DNA of 5,502 nucleotides from the NCBI GenBank assembly GCA_945788545.1, contig CALZMK010000127.1:1-5502 (forward strand), in the 5' to 3' direction. Of this stretch, positions 1 to 5,502 are shown piece by piece. The stretch's first letter is position 1; the number at the start of each line of letters is the position of its first letter. Under the pieces are notes generated by a model that was not told the DNA's origin, ran no database searches, and saw only the letters and a list, made by a program, of their open reading frames with translations. A program made the translations under genes and the position numbers. Source of the DNA: an uncultured Prevotella sp. (GTDB taxonomy: Bacteria; Bacteroidota; Bacteroidia; Bacteroidales; Bacteroidaceae).

Positions 1-161
1 CTGCTCGCTCCACCTGTGGAGTCAGCAAACATTATATATACATGCAGGTGTGAGCTGATTTTTATTCTTACATTTACACGTAGTTCCAGGACCTTCAGGC
101 TAAGGATGTCGAGAAGACTCACACTCTGTGTGGCTGATAAAGCAGAAAATATAAAGAACCT
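1..161. other. Leader/intergenic region upstream of the operon
   Basis: No convincing gene is seen here. The + frame starting at base 1 stays open to a TGA at 163-165, which would overlap the ATG at 162 as ATGA. Its predicted peptide is rich in AGG/AGA arginine codons, unlike the genes downstream, and does not read like a protein tail. The region holds a strong hairpin at 2-27 and a small one at 120-132 (CACAC, 3-base loop, GTGTG). A box resembling the Bacteroidota -7 element (TAnnTTTG) lies at 69-76 as TACATTTA, but no clear -33 TTTG partner is visible, so a promoter is only a weak suggestion. The stretch just before the start codon is A-rich, which suits Shine-Dalgarno-independent initiation. 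Confidence 0.4.
2..27. repeat. Imperfect inverted repeat (hairpin)
   Basis: CTCCA at 8-12 pairs with TGGAG at 17-21 around a CCTG loop. The stem continues through a G-T pair (7/22), one C-C mismatch (6/23) and four further pairs (2-5 with 24-27). On the + strand it is followed by AAACATTATATATA rather than a T-tract, so it is not a textbook intrinsic terminator. It could be the end of an upstream transcript or a structured 5' leader. The window edge prevents choosing. Confidence 0.45.
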
Positions 162-2939
162 ATGACAAACTATTACGATAATAACAAAGCGACCTCTGCC
201 AATTCGAGGTATTTCATCCTCAATGACTCCGAGGAACAGCACTTCCCCTTTGAGGGTCTTTACATTGGTTCTCTTACTGGTGGCGAGATGGAGCTGCCCG
301 CATTGGTTGACATCTGCGAGGTGAAAGCATTCTGCATGCTCTACAACAGCGAAGCCACTCGCACCAAAGTTAATCACGTGTTGGAAAAACTGGCATGGAG
401 AATTGCCATTACCGTTCCTGCCAACCTTTGTGAAATCGTGTTGTATAACGGGGGAATAGCGGGCGAATCCTTCAACACCCTTTCCCGACTGAACAGATAT
501 TTGGTGGGAGAACGTGAAGAACGGATATTGTTCGATGGCAATGCCGATGTGTTTGATGCTGTGGTAACTGATGCATACGCTTCCATCGTTCAGCGCATGT
601 CTGCCATCAACTGCGCAGGCAAGCGCTCGCTTATAGAACTGAACGAGTCGCTGGGTCGCGATGCCCGTATGAAGTATCAGTTCTTTATCCTGACCGACTT
701 CCCTCGCAACGTGAAGATGCAGACTGTTCAGAAGCTGGCAAAGATTGTTGATGCTGGCAGCAGGGCTGGAGTGTATGTCATGATGAGCTGGGACATGAAT
801 GCCGACTTCTACGATGAAACTCATGCTTCGTCATCGTTTGATGCACAGGCGATGCTGAAGAACATGGAGCTGCTTTTCCCCAAAGACGGTGCTTACTATT
901 TCAGCAACTCCGGTCACGACGACGTACTGAATCGTTTTAAGCTGACGCTTGACGATGCCGTCATCGACCCAACAGAAGCCAATACTTGGGCTGCATATAT
1001 CAATAATGTGGTGGAGGCGGCCAAGAAGAATGCCCGGCCATCAGCTTTGAAGCAGGACTTCCATCAGCTTGAATCCACGCCATACGAGTCTGTTACATCT
1101 GAAATAAGCGTCACCGTGGGATTGGATGTCAACGACAAGCATCTCGTTACTGTCCGCTTCAATTCTGGCGACTATATCCATGCTTTTATTCTTGGGCAGT
1201 CGGGTTCTGGTAAATCAGTCCTTTTGAACAACATCATCAGCAGTGCCATCCTGAAATATTCGCCAGAAGACCTGATGCTCTACCTGATGGACTTCAAGGG
1301 CGTTGAGTTCAATCGCTACCGAGGCGTCAAACACACGAAGGCGGTGTTGGTAGACAACAGCGACCCCCAGATGACGCTTGAAGTGCTACGCGAATTGCGA
1401 GAGGAGAACAAGCTTCGTGTAAAGCTATGGCAAAAAGAAAGCGTCAACAACATTGACGGATATAACAAGAAATACCCACATAGCCGACTGCCTCAGATAC
1501 TCTTCGTAGCAGACGAATGTCAGGTGATGTTCAAGGCCCATACCAGCAATGATACAGAGCGGCTGATACAGCAGGAGATAGCGGAAATCCTGAACATCAT
1601 TGCCACCCAAGGCCGAAGTCAGGGCATCCACATGCTTTTAGCCACGCAGCAGCTTGACGAGACCGATATTTCTGGACAAATACTGAAGAACCTGACTGAG
1701 TGCTTCCTCCTGATGAGTGCCCCCACTGACTCCGACAGGCTGGTGGAGAACAGCAGTGACATGACCAGCCGCCAAATGACGGGCATGGCTTGCTACTATC
1801 ACAAAAAGACTTTCCAGAGTCAGGTACAGACCTTCTACGCCACCAATGAGGAACTGGTTGACGCCATACAGGCAGCACAAACGAAGGCGAGCGCGGTTCC
1901 AGGCAACGGCGAGCACTATTTCTGTGGCTCTTCGCTCTATTATCTGGAGCAGAATAAAGATACAATAGCAGAGAACGATTACGATTGCCCAATAGCTCTT
2001 GTCGGCCGGAACATTGGCATCAATGCTGGCGCCACTACACTGCCGCTTCGAAAAGACTTTACGGAAAACGTGCTTGTTTTTGGTACCAACAAGGAAGAGC
2101 AAGCGGCAAGTGTTGCCATGAATGTCTTGGCGTCGCTTATGCTGTCGTATCAGCAGAAAGACATTGACTGCCAGTTCTTGGTGATAGATTGTCTGGTTCA
2201 GCAGAATAGCAAGTATAAATCTCTCCTCGCGGACTGGAGCGCAAAAGGTTTCTGCAAACTGATTCCTCGACAGCAGAGTGGTGGCGTATTGCATGACCTT
2301 GTAGATGAAATCGCCAACAGTACTGCTCGCCCCACCATTCTGGCTATTATCGGTCAGGAACGGTTTATCGAGATGAAACGTAATCTCTCGCTTCGGGGTC
2401 TGTCTTCAGGCGGAAATGATTGGGAGGACACGGATGAAGACTTCGACTTTGACTCATTTGAACCTCTGCCGGACTTAGAGATGGATGAGAGTGCGGTGAT
2501 TCCGGAGTTGACCGAAGAGCAAAAGCAACAGCTGCAAAGGATGTTGGAACTGGACGAGCCAACCTCTGAAACGCCACAAATGGAAGTAAAGGCTGATGCA
2601 GAAGAGACGAGCATTGCTGACAGGATGACCTATCTCAAAGCGCTCTCCTATATTTTAGACGAAGGGCCGTTGCAGGGCGTTCATACGGTGCTGCTCGTTG
2701 ACAAGCCTGCCAATATCCTTTTTCAGGGCGAGTATGATGTGAACGACACCGACAAGTTCCGCTATAAGATCATCCTGCGCTCAGAGAACAAGTTCCTGCA
2801 GCCCATGCGTTTCAGCAAGGAAATAGATGTAGAAACACTCAGCGACGAAGAGGAACGCCTGCGCGCCTATTACTATCCAGAAGGTGACGACCCCGTGCTC
2901 TTCACGCCCTATCAGATGCCAGACAAGGACACTATTTAA
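162..2939 (+). CDS. FtsK/SpoIIIE-family ATPase, three ATPase-like segments (EssC/EccC-like motor)
   Basis: This 925-residue protein looks like an NTP-driven translocase of the FtsK/SpoIIIE/EccC class. The central ATPase (about residues 315-580) is intact. It has Walker A GQSGSGKS at 345-352 (Lys351), Walker B ending in Asp451-Glu452, a TQGRSQG segment at 482-488 that contains the family's GR, and LLATQQ at 492-497 matching the FtsK 'GIHLVLATQ' motif. An N-terminal segment (about 40-235) keeps the fold's later strands (FFILTDFP at 174-181, SRAGVYVMMSWD at 200-211) but has no P-loop. A C-terminal segment (about 610-915) has GTNKEEQA at 641-648 where GxxxxGKS is expected, a degenerate Walker B near 726-733, and GVHTVLLVDKP at 839-849. 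It is interrupted by an acidic insertion at about 753-820. No signal peptide or transmembrane helix is visible, whereas EccC/EssC are membrane-anchored. The ATG at 162 is the first after an in-frame TAA at 138-140. The gene lies 29 bases before a WXG100-like gene, which favours a protein-export role over DNA pumping, but the substrate is not shown by the sequence. Confidence 0.85.
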   Translation: MTNYYDNNKATSANSRYFILNDSEEQHFPFEGLYIGSLTGGEMELPALVDICEVKAFCMLYNSEATRTKVNHVLEKLAWRIAITVPANLCEIVLYNGGIAGESFNTLSRLNRYLVGEREERILFDGNADVFDAVVTDAYASIVQRMSAINCAGKRSLIELNESLGRDARMKYQFFILTDFPRNVKMQTVQKLAKIVDAGSRAGVYVMMSWDMNADFYDETHASSSFDAQAMLKNMELLFPKDGAYYFSNSGHDDVLNRFKLTLDDAVIDPTEANTWAAYINNVVEAAKKNARPSALKQDFHQLESTPYESVTSEISVTVGLDVNDKHLVTVRFNSGDYIHAFILGQSGSGKSVLLNNIISSAILKYSPEDLMLYLMDFKGVEFNRYRGVKHTKAVLVDNSDPQMTLEVLRELREENKLRVKLWQKESVNNIDGYNKKYPHSRLPQILFVADECQVMFKAHTSNDTERLIQQEIAEILNIIATQGRSQGIHMLLATQQLDETDISGQILKNLTECFLLMSAPTDSDRLVENSSDMTSRQMTGMACYYHKKTFQSQVQTFYATNEELVDAIQAAQTKASAVPGNGEHYFCGSSLYYLEQNKDTIAENDYDCPIALVGRNIGINAGATTLPLRKDFTENVLVFGTNKEEQAASVAMNVLASLMLSYQQKDIDCQFLVIDCLVQQNSKYKSLLADWSAKGFCKLIPRQQSGGVLHDLVDEIANSTARPTILAIIGQERFIEMKRNLSLRGLSSGGNDWEDTDEDFDFDSFEPLPDLEMDESAVIPELTEEQKQQLQRMLELDEPTSETPQMEVKADAEETSIADRMTYLKALSYILDEGPLQGVHTVLLVDKPANILFQGEYDVNDTDKFRYKIILRSENKFLQPMRFSKEIDVETLSDEEERLRAYYYPEGDDPVLFTPYQMPDKDTI

Positions 2940-2968
2940 TAAGTATAAACCTCTAAAACAATACATTT

Positions 2969-3256
2969 ATGGCAGACAACAGTGTAATGACCAATATCTC
3001 AGCTGTGCAGAACTACGGAAAGAATCTTCAGAAAGCACAGCAGCAAATACTCCAGATAACCCAACAGGTCAAGAAGCAAACGGAGTCAATAGGAAACATC
3101 TGGAAGGATGACCAGTTCCAGAAGTTCAATCAAGACTTCAATGAGAACATTTTCAAGCCTGTGATGAAGGCTGCGGCCATGATGGAAAATGAGGCTCACT
3201 ACATAGAGAAGACCGTTGAGCTTCAGCGCGAGATTCAGAAACTAAAGATTCGCTAA
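2969..3256 (+). CDS. WXG100/ESAT-6-like small helical protein (putative)
   Basis: This 95-residue protein is predicted to be entirely helical. It has a Gln/Lys-rich amphipathic helix (about 8-42), a central Trp45-Lys-Asp turn followed by a Phe-rich stretch (F50, F53, F57, F62), and a second helix (about 64-93). The length and the position of the central Trp match the helix-turn-helix hairpins of the WXG100 (ESAT-6/CFP-10/EsxA) family, whose WxG sits near residue 43. The third position is Asp instead of Gly. The usual C-terminal YxxxD/E export signal is not present: Tyr78 is followed by Thr at +4. There is no cleavable signal peptide and there are no cysteines. It directly follows an FtsK-like ATPase gene, as WXG100 genes often do in type VII systems, so it may be a substrate or a structural partner of that ATPase. 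It could instead be an unrelated short coiled-coil protein. The assignment rests on length, motif position and neighbourhood, not on a profile match. Confidence 0.6.
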   Translation: MADNSVMTNISAVQNYGKNLQKAQQQILQITQQVKKQTESIGNIWKDDQFQKFNQDFNENIFKPVMKAAAMMENEAHYIEKTVELQREIQKLKIR

Positions 3257-3274
3257 CAAATAAAACAAAATGAT

Positions 3275-3736
3275 ATGCCAGTAGATTTTTCATTCCTACA
3301 GAATGCGGCACCACAAAAGCCTGAGCAGCCAGAGCAGAAACCAAACTCTGGCGTGGCTAACGTGACGGTGCGTGTAGATGCCGACTGCTTCATGCAATGC
3401 GACGGTGAGTTCGTTGACATTCAGCTAAAGGCCGGACAAGTAACTAAGACAGAGTTGCCAACAGGTCAGCACCTGCTGGAATTCCTGAGTACGGAGAATC
3501 CCAACGTCAAGGTGGAGAAGATGGTGGACTTCCCTGAATCGGGAAAGACCTATCTGGTAATCGTTAACGAGCTGAAAGCGGCTGTTGCCCCGCCGATGCC
3601 ACAAGCACTGCAACAGCAGGCCGCACCGCAGAATCCATTCCTCGACCAGTTGAACCAGATGCAGTGGAACAATCCGCTGATGCCACCAGCTATGCCACAA
3701 ATGCCACCTCCCATGCCCGGAGGCAGTAACCAATAA
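3275..3736 (+). CDS. PEGA-like beta-domain protein with Pro/Met-rich C-terminal tail
   Basis: This 153-residue protein is of unknown function. After a short Pro/Glu/Gln-rich N-terminus (about 1-26) comes a compact beta-rich domain (about 28-104). Its pattern of alternating hydrophobics, a CDGEFVDI turn at 42-49 and a TGQHLLEF segment later resemble PEGA-type carbohydrate-binding-like or adaptor modules (the 'VDG ... L..G.H.L' layout). The remainder (about 107-153) is disordered and rich in Pro, Met and Gln, with the motifs APPMPQ, MPPAMPQ and MPPPMPGG. No signal peptide or membrane segment is seen, so the protein is probably cytoplasmic. Two cysteines (38 and 42) lie close together. The tail motifs recur in the next gene's product, which carries a GYF_2 domain, so the two proteins may interact. 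Translation from 3275 is preferred. An overlapping ATG at 3270 is out of frame and stops after four codons. It lies 18 bases after the preceding stop, which indicates an operon. Confidence 0.7.
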   Translation: MPVDFSFLQNAAPQKPEQPEQKPNSGVANVTVRVDADCFMQCDGEFVDIQLKAGQVTKTELPTGQHLLEFLSTENPNVKVEKMVDFPESGKTYLVIVNELKAAVAPPMPQALQQQAAPQNPFLDQLNQMQWNNPLMPPAMPQMPPPMPGGSNQ

Positions 3737-3763
3737 ATGATAATCATAAAAAGACTCAGAACG

Positions 3764-4885
3764 ATGAAGATATTTGGATTCAGTTCAAAGAAAGAAGTTG
3801 AGGAGAAGGAACGCTTGGCAAGGGAATCTGCTCGCCGAGAAGCTATGGGCGATTTGCGCGAGCGTGACAAGAGGACCAGGCAGAACGTGCTGCAAGGTCA
3901 GCAAAGCGACCTTGCCAACATCGCAAAGGGCAGTCAGGTCAAGTTTAGAATACCTTACTTTGACGTGTTTGACCCCCGCTTTGAGAACTTTGCCGTGCCT
4001 GTGGCGGTAGAAGTTTCATTGGTATATGGCGTGAACGACCTTGCCTTGTTCAACAGTATCAACAAGACGCAGAACGTCTACGATGATGTTTTCCAGCAGA
4101 AGCTAAAGGGACAGGTAACCAAATTTGTCAAGGGCGTGGTGACCAATGCACCTGCCGACCATCAAATCCCCGTTCTGAAACTGGAAAGCAAGATTGTGGA
4201 GATAAGTGAGCTTGTTCAGAACTACGTCACTCCACAAGTGGAACGGCTTTTCGGCGTCAATGTGCGAAGCATTGACGTTACAAATATCGCAGTTGACAAC
4301 CAAAGTAGAGGTTACCGTGAACTGAAGGCTGTGACTACCGACCTTGAGAAAGATTCTCTACAGGCGCGCTCCAGTCTTAATATTGATGCTTGGAAACGTC
4401 AACAAGAGATGAACTTTGGCGGACAAGAGGAGATGCAACGCATGCAGTTGGAGCATCAGCGCGAGACGATGCGCATTCAGCGTGAAGAGTTGCAGCGTGC
4501 CTCGCGCCTGCAGACAGAGACCAATTTCCTCGGCGCGCACCAGGCAAACCTCAATGCTGGCGTGCAGACCGCTCAGGCAAAGGCACAAGGCGGTATGTTC
4601 GCTCCGCAAATTGCTGGAGTGCCACCCATGCCTGGGATGGGTGGTATGCCTCCAATGCCAGGGGCTGCGCCACAGATGAGTTATATGGTGGGTGTCAACG
4701 GGCAGCAGGTTGGTCCTTGTGACTGGAATCAGTTGCAGCAGCTCGTTCGGCAAGGCCAGCTTACCCAGCAGTCATACGTTTGGAAGCAGGGTATGCCGCA
4801 GTGGCAAATGGCAGGTGAGGTGATGGAACTCACTCCATTGTTCCAAGGCAGTGCGCCACAGATGCCGCCTATGCCTGGAATGTAA
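3764..4885 (+). CDS. SPFH-domain (YdjI-type) protein with C-terminal GYF_2/DUF4339 domain
   Basis: This 373-residue protein is counted from the ATG at 3764. A charged N-terminal helix (about 8-50) leads into an SPFH/band-7-like domain (about 56-191). That domain opens with GSQVKFRIPYFDVFDPRF and ends with FGVNVRSIDVTNIAVD, the layout of YdjI-type 'virion core' SPFH proteins. A Gln/Glu/Arg-rich coiled coil follows (about 192-260), then an Ala/Gln-rich stretch, a Pro/Met linker (about 285-304, PPMPGMGGMPPMPG), a GYF_2/DUF4339 domain (about 305-360, with VGVNGQQVGP, Trp340 and Trp347) and a short tail ending in MPPMPGM. SPFH proteins form oligomeric scaffolds, often at membranes. GYF domains bind proline-rich peptides. 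No hydrophobic anchor is visible. An in-frame ATG at 3737, directly after the previous stop, would add nine residues (MIIIKRLRT). The 3764 start is preferred because it has A at -3, -6 and -12 to -14, as Bacteroidota starts favour, and MKIFGF is a natural beginning. The role in this operon is probably that of a scaffold or adaptor. Confidence 0.85.
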   Translation: MKIFGFSSKKEVEEKERLARESARREAMGDLRERDKRTRQNVLQGQQSDLANIAKGSQVKFRIPYFDVFDPRFENFAVPVAVEVSLVYGVNDLALFNSINKTQNVYDDVFQQKLKGQVTKFVKGVVTNAPADHQIPVLKLESKIVEISELVQNYVTPQVERLFGVNVRSIDVTNIAVDNQSRGYRELKAVTTDLEKDSLQARSSLNIDAWKRQQEMNFGGQEEMQRMQLEHQRETMRIQREELQRASRLQTETNFLGAHQANLNAGVQTAQAKAQGGMFAPQIAGVPPMPGMGGMPPMPGAAPQMSYMVGVNGQQVGPCDWNQLQQLVRQGQLTQQSYVWKQGMPQWQMAGEVMELTPLFQGSAPQMPPMPGM

Positions 4886-4968
4886 GTGTAAAATGCCACT
4901 CCATAATTTCCTCAGAAAATGAATAATTCAGATAAAGTTACATCATTAATTCAAAAATTATTTCTATT
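4886..4968. other. AT-rich intergenic gap before the zinc-ribbon gene
   Basis: This 83-base gap is the longest within the gene cluster. It holds a loose AT-rich inverted repeat (AATAATT at 4922-4928, AATTATT at 4956-4962) with a 27-base spacer, which may be chance in such composition. No TAnnTTTG promoter box and no GC-rich stem followed by a T-run are visible. It therefore shows no clear terminator or promoter, and the downstream gene may be read through from the operon. Confidence 0.35.
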
Positions 4969-5502
4969 ATGGCAAACAATTTAATTCCTGAGGAGCTGAA
5001 TGCTCTTATCCAACAGTATTTAACTGACGGCGTACTGACTGACAAGGAACGCCAAGTGATTTTGAACAAGGCAGAGAAGATGGGACTCGACCGCGATGAG
5101 ATAGACCTCTATCTTGATGCCGAAGTACAGAAAATAGACCAGCAGACCGATGCTGCTGTGCGTAAGCAGAAAGGCAAGGCGTGTCCGTTCTGTGGAGGTA
5201 GTGTGCCTCAACTCACCGACAAGTGTCCGCATTGTGGTGAAAACATTACTCCAGAAGCAAGTGAGGAACTACAAGAAATCTTCGACAATTTGGAGGAGGC
5301 ACTTGTTGACTTTAAATCGGGCAAGGACATTGCCAAGAGTAAGGCAACTGTAGAGCGCTTTATGCGCAAAGCTAAAATGTATTATGGCAACAATCCCAAG
5401 ATACAGAAATTGCTTGAAGAAGTGGAAATGGAGTCTGCAATAATAAACATGAAGAAATATGGTCACAATATTTTAAATGTTAGATTTAGCAAGAATGAGT
5501 AT
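4969..5502 (+). CDS. Zinc-ribbon protein with helical N-terminal module, 3' end cut by the window
   Basis: The reading frame opens at ATG 4969 and continues without a stop through the window end, giving at least 178 residues. The N-terminus (about 5-54) is a helical pair around YLTDGVLTDKERQ, followed by a MGLDRDEIDLYLD segment. This resembles a short SHOCT/TerB-like helical module that recurs at the start of Bacteroidota proteins. A zinc ribbon follows, with CPFC at 72-75 and CPHC at 86-89 (two CxxC knuckles 10 residues apart), which should bind one Zn. Residues 94-178 are charged and helical, possibly coiled coil, with no membrane segment so far. An in-frame TAA at 4933-4935 and the absence of another ATG support this start. 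The last 60 or so bases are more AT-rich than the rest. Pairing of a zinc-ribbon protein with a YdjI-like SPFH gene recalls Bacillus YdjG/YdjI, though homology to YdjG is not shown. The function is unknown and the C-terminal half is missing. Confidence 0.8.
   Translation, partial: MANNLIPEELNALIQQYLTDGVLTDKERQVILNKAEKMGLDRDEIDLYLDAEVQKIDQQTDAAVRKQKGKACPFCGGSVPQLTDKCPHCGENITPEASEELQEIFDNLEEALVDFKSGKDIAKSKATVERFMRKAKMYYGNNPKIQKLLEEVEMESAIINMKKYGHNILNVRFSKNEY

Noticed and set aside
1..165. Open + frame without a start, ending in TGA that overlaps the first gene's ATG (ATGA)
   Set aside because: The 54-codon stretch has Arg encoded almost only by AGG/AGA, unlike the genes downstream, and the peptide has no recognisable protein character. 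It is probably a chance open frame, though a tail of an upstream gene cannot be fully excluded.
1597..1992. 131-codon minus-strand frame rich in Ser, Arg, Trp and Cys
   Set aside because: This composition is typical of a shadow frame opposite a coding strand, and it overlaps the ATPase gene.
1638..2294. 218-codon open frame on the minus strand
   Set aside because: It lies entirely inside the well-supported ATPase gene, antisense to conserved motifs. Its peptide shows no domain pattern and no leader of its own.
2884..3111. 75-codon + frame bridging the end of the ATPase gene and the WXG-like gene
   Set aside because: It overlaps two better-supported genes in another frame, and its peptide is low in hydrophobic residues and unlike a folded protein.
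3600..3720. Possible tandem repeat of ATGCCACC-like units
   Set aside because: The similarity follows from Met-Pro codons in a low-complexity tail. Spacing is irregular, so it is noted as a protein-level motif rather than a DNA repeat or CRISPR-like array.
4358..4753. 131-codon minus-strand frame rich in His and Leu
   Set aside because: It is antisense to the coiled-coil and GYF_2 region. The His/Leu richness simply mirrors Met/Gln codons on the + strand.
4922..4962. AT-rich inverted repeat AATAATT / AATTATT
   Set aside because: Seven AT-only bases with a 27-base spacer are expected by chance in such composition. There is no terminator-like T-run after a GC stem.
4919..4984. Small 21-codon + frame in the gap before the zinc-ribbon gene
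   Set aside because: It is very short, overlaps the next gene's start, and nothing beyond an ATG and a stop supports it. It is kept only as a remote possibility of a leader peptide.

Overview
The window reads as chromosomal or accessory DNA from a member of the Bacteroidota, probably a Bacteroidales/Prevotella-like organism. The start codons lack Shine-Dalgarno motifs and sit behind A-rich leaders. Base composition is moderate. The proteins resemble families common in that phylum (a YdjI-type SPFH protein with a C-terminal GYF_2/DUF4339 domain, and a zinc-ribbon protein with a helical N-terminal module). The taxonomic call rests on these impressions, not on a marker gene.

Layout: positions 1-161 are a leader without a convincing gene, carrying a strong imperfect hairpin at 2-27. 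Five genes then run on the + strand. (1) 162-2939 encodes a 925-residue FtsK/SpoIIIE-family ATPase with three ATPase-like segments, of which only the middle one has intact Walker motifs. (2) 2969-3256 encodes a 95-residue all-helical protein with the size and central-Trp layout of a WXG100/ESAT-6-like protein. (3) 3275-3736 encodes a 153-residue protein with a PEGA-like beta domain and a Pro/Met-rich tail. (4) 3764-4885 (or from 3737) encodes an SPFH-domain protein with a coiled coil, a Pro/Met-rich linker and a GYF_2 domain. (5) 4969 to the window end is the N-terminal part of a zinc-ribbon protein, cut by the edge. Gaps between genes 1-4 are 18-29 bases, so they look like one operon. An 83-base AT-rich gap precedes gene 5, which probably belongs to the same unit.

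Working model (inference): genes 1 and 2 look like the minimal ATPase/substrate pair of a type VII (ESX/WXG100) secretion-like system, here in a diderm-type context and without a visible membrane anchor on the ATPase. Genes 4 and 5 resemble the SPFH plus zinc-ribbon pairing of the Bacillus YdjI/YdjG membrane-stress module. Genes 3 and 4 share MPPMPG-type sequences, and gene 4 carries a domain of a class that binds proline-rich peptides, so these two products may bind each other. The combination of an FtsK-like motor, a WXG-like small protein, a PEGA-like adaptor, an SPFH-GYF scaffold and a zinc-ribbon protein is the noteworthy content of the window.
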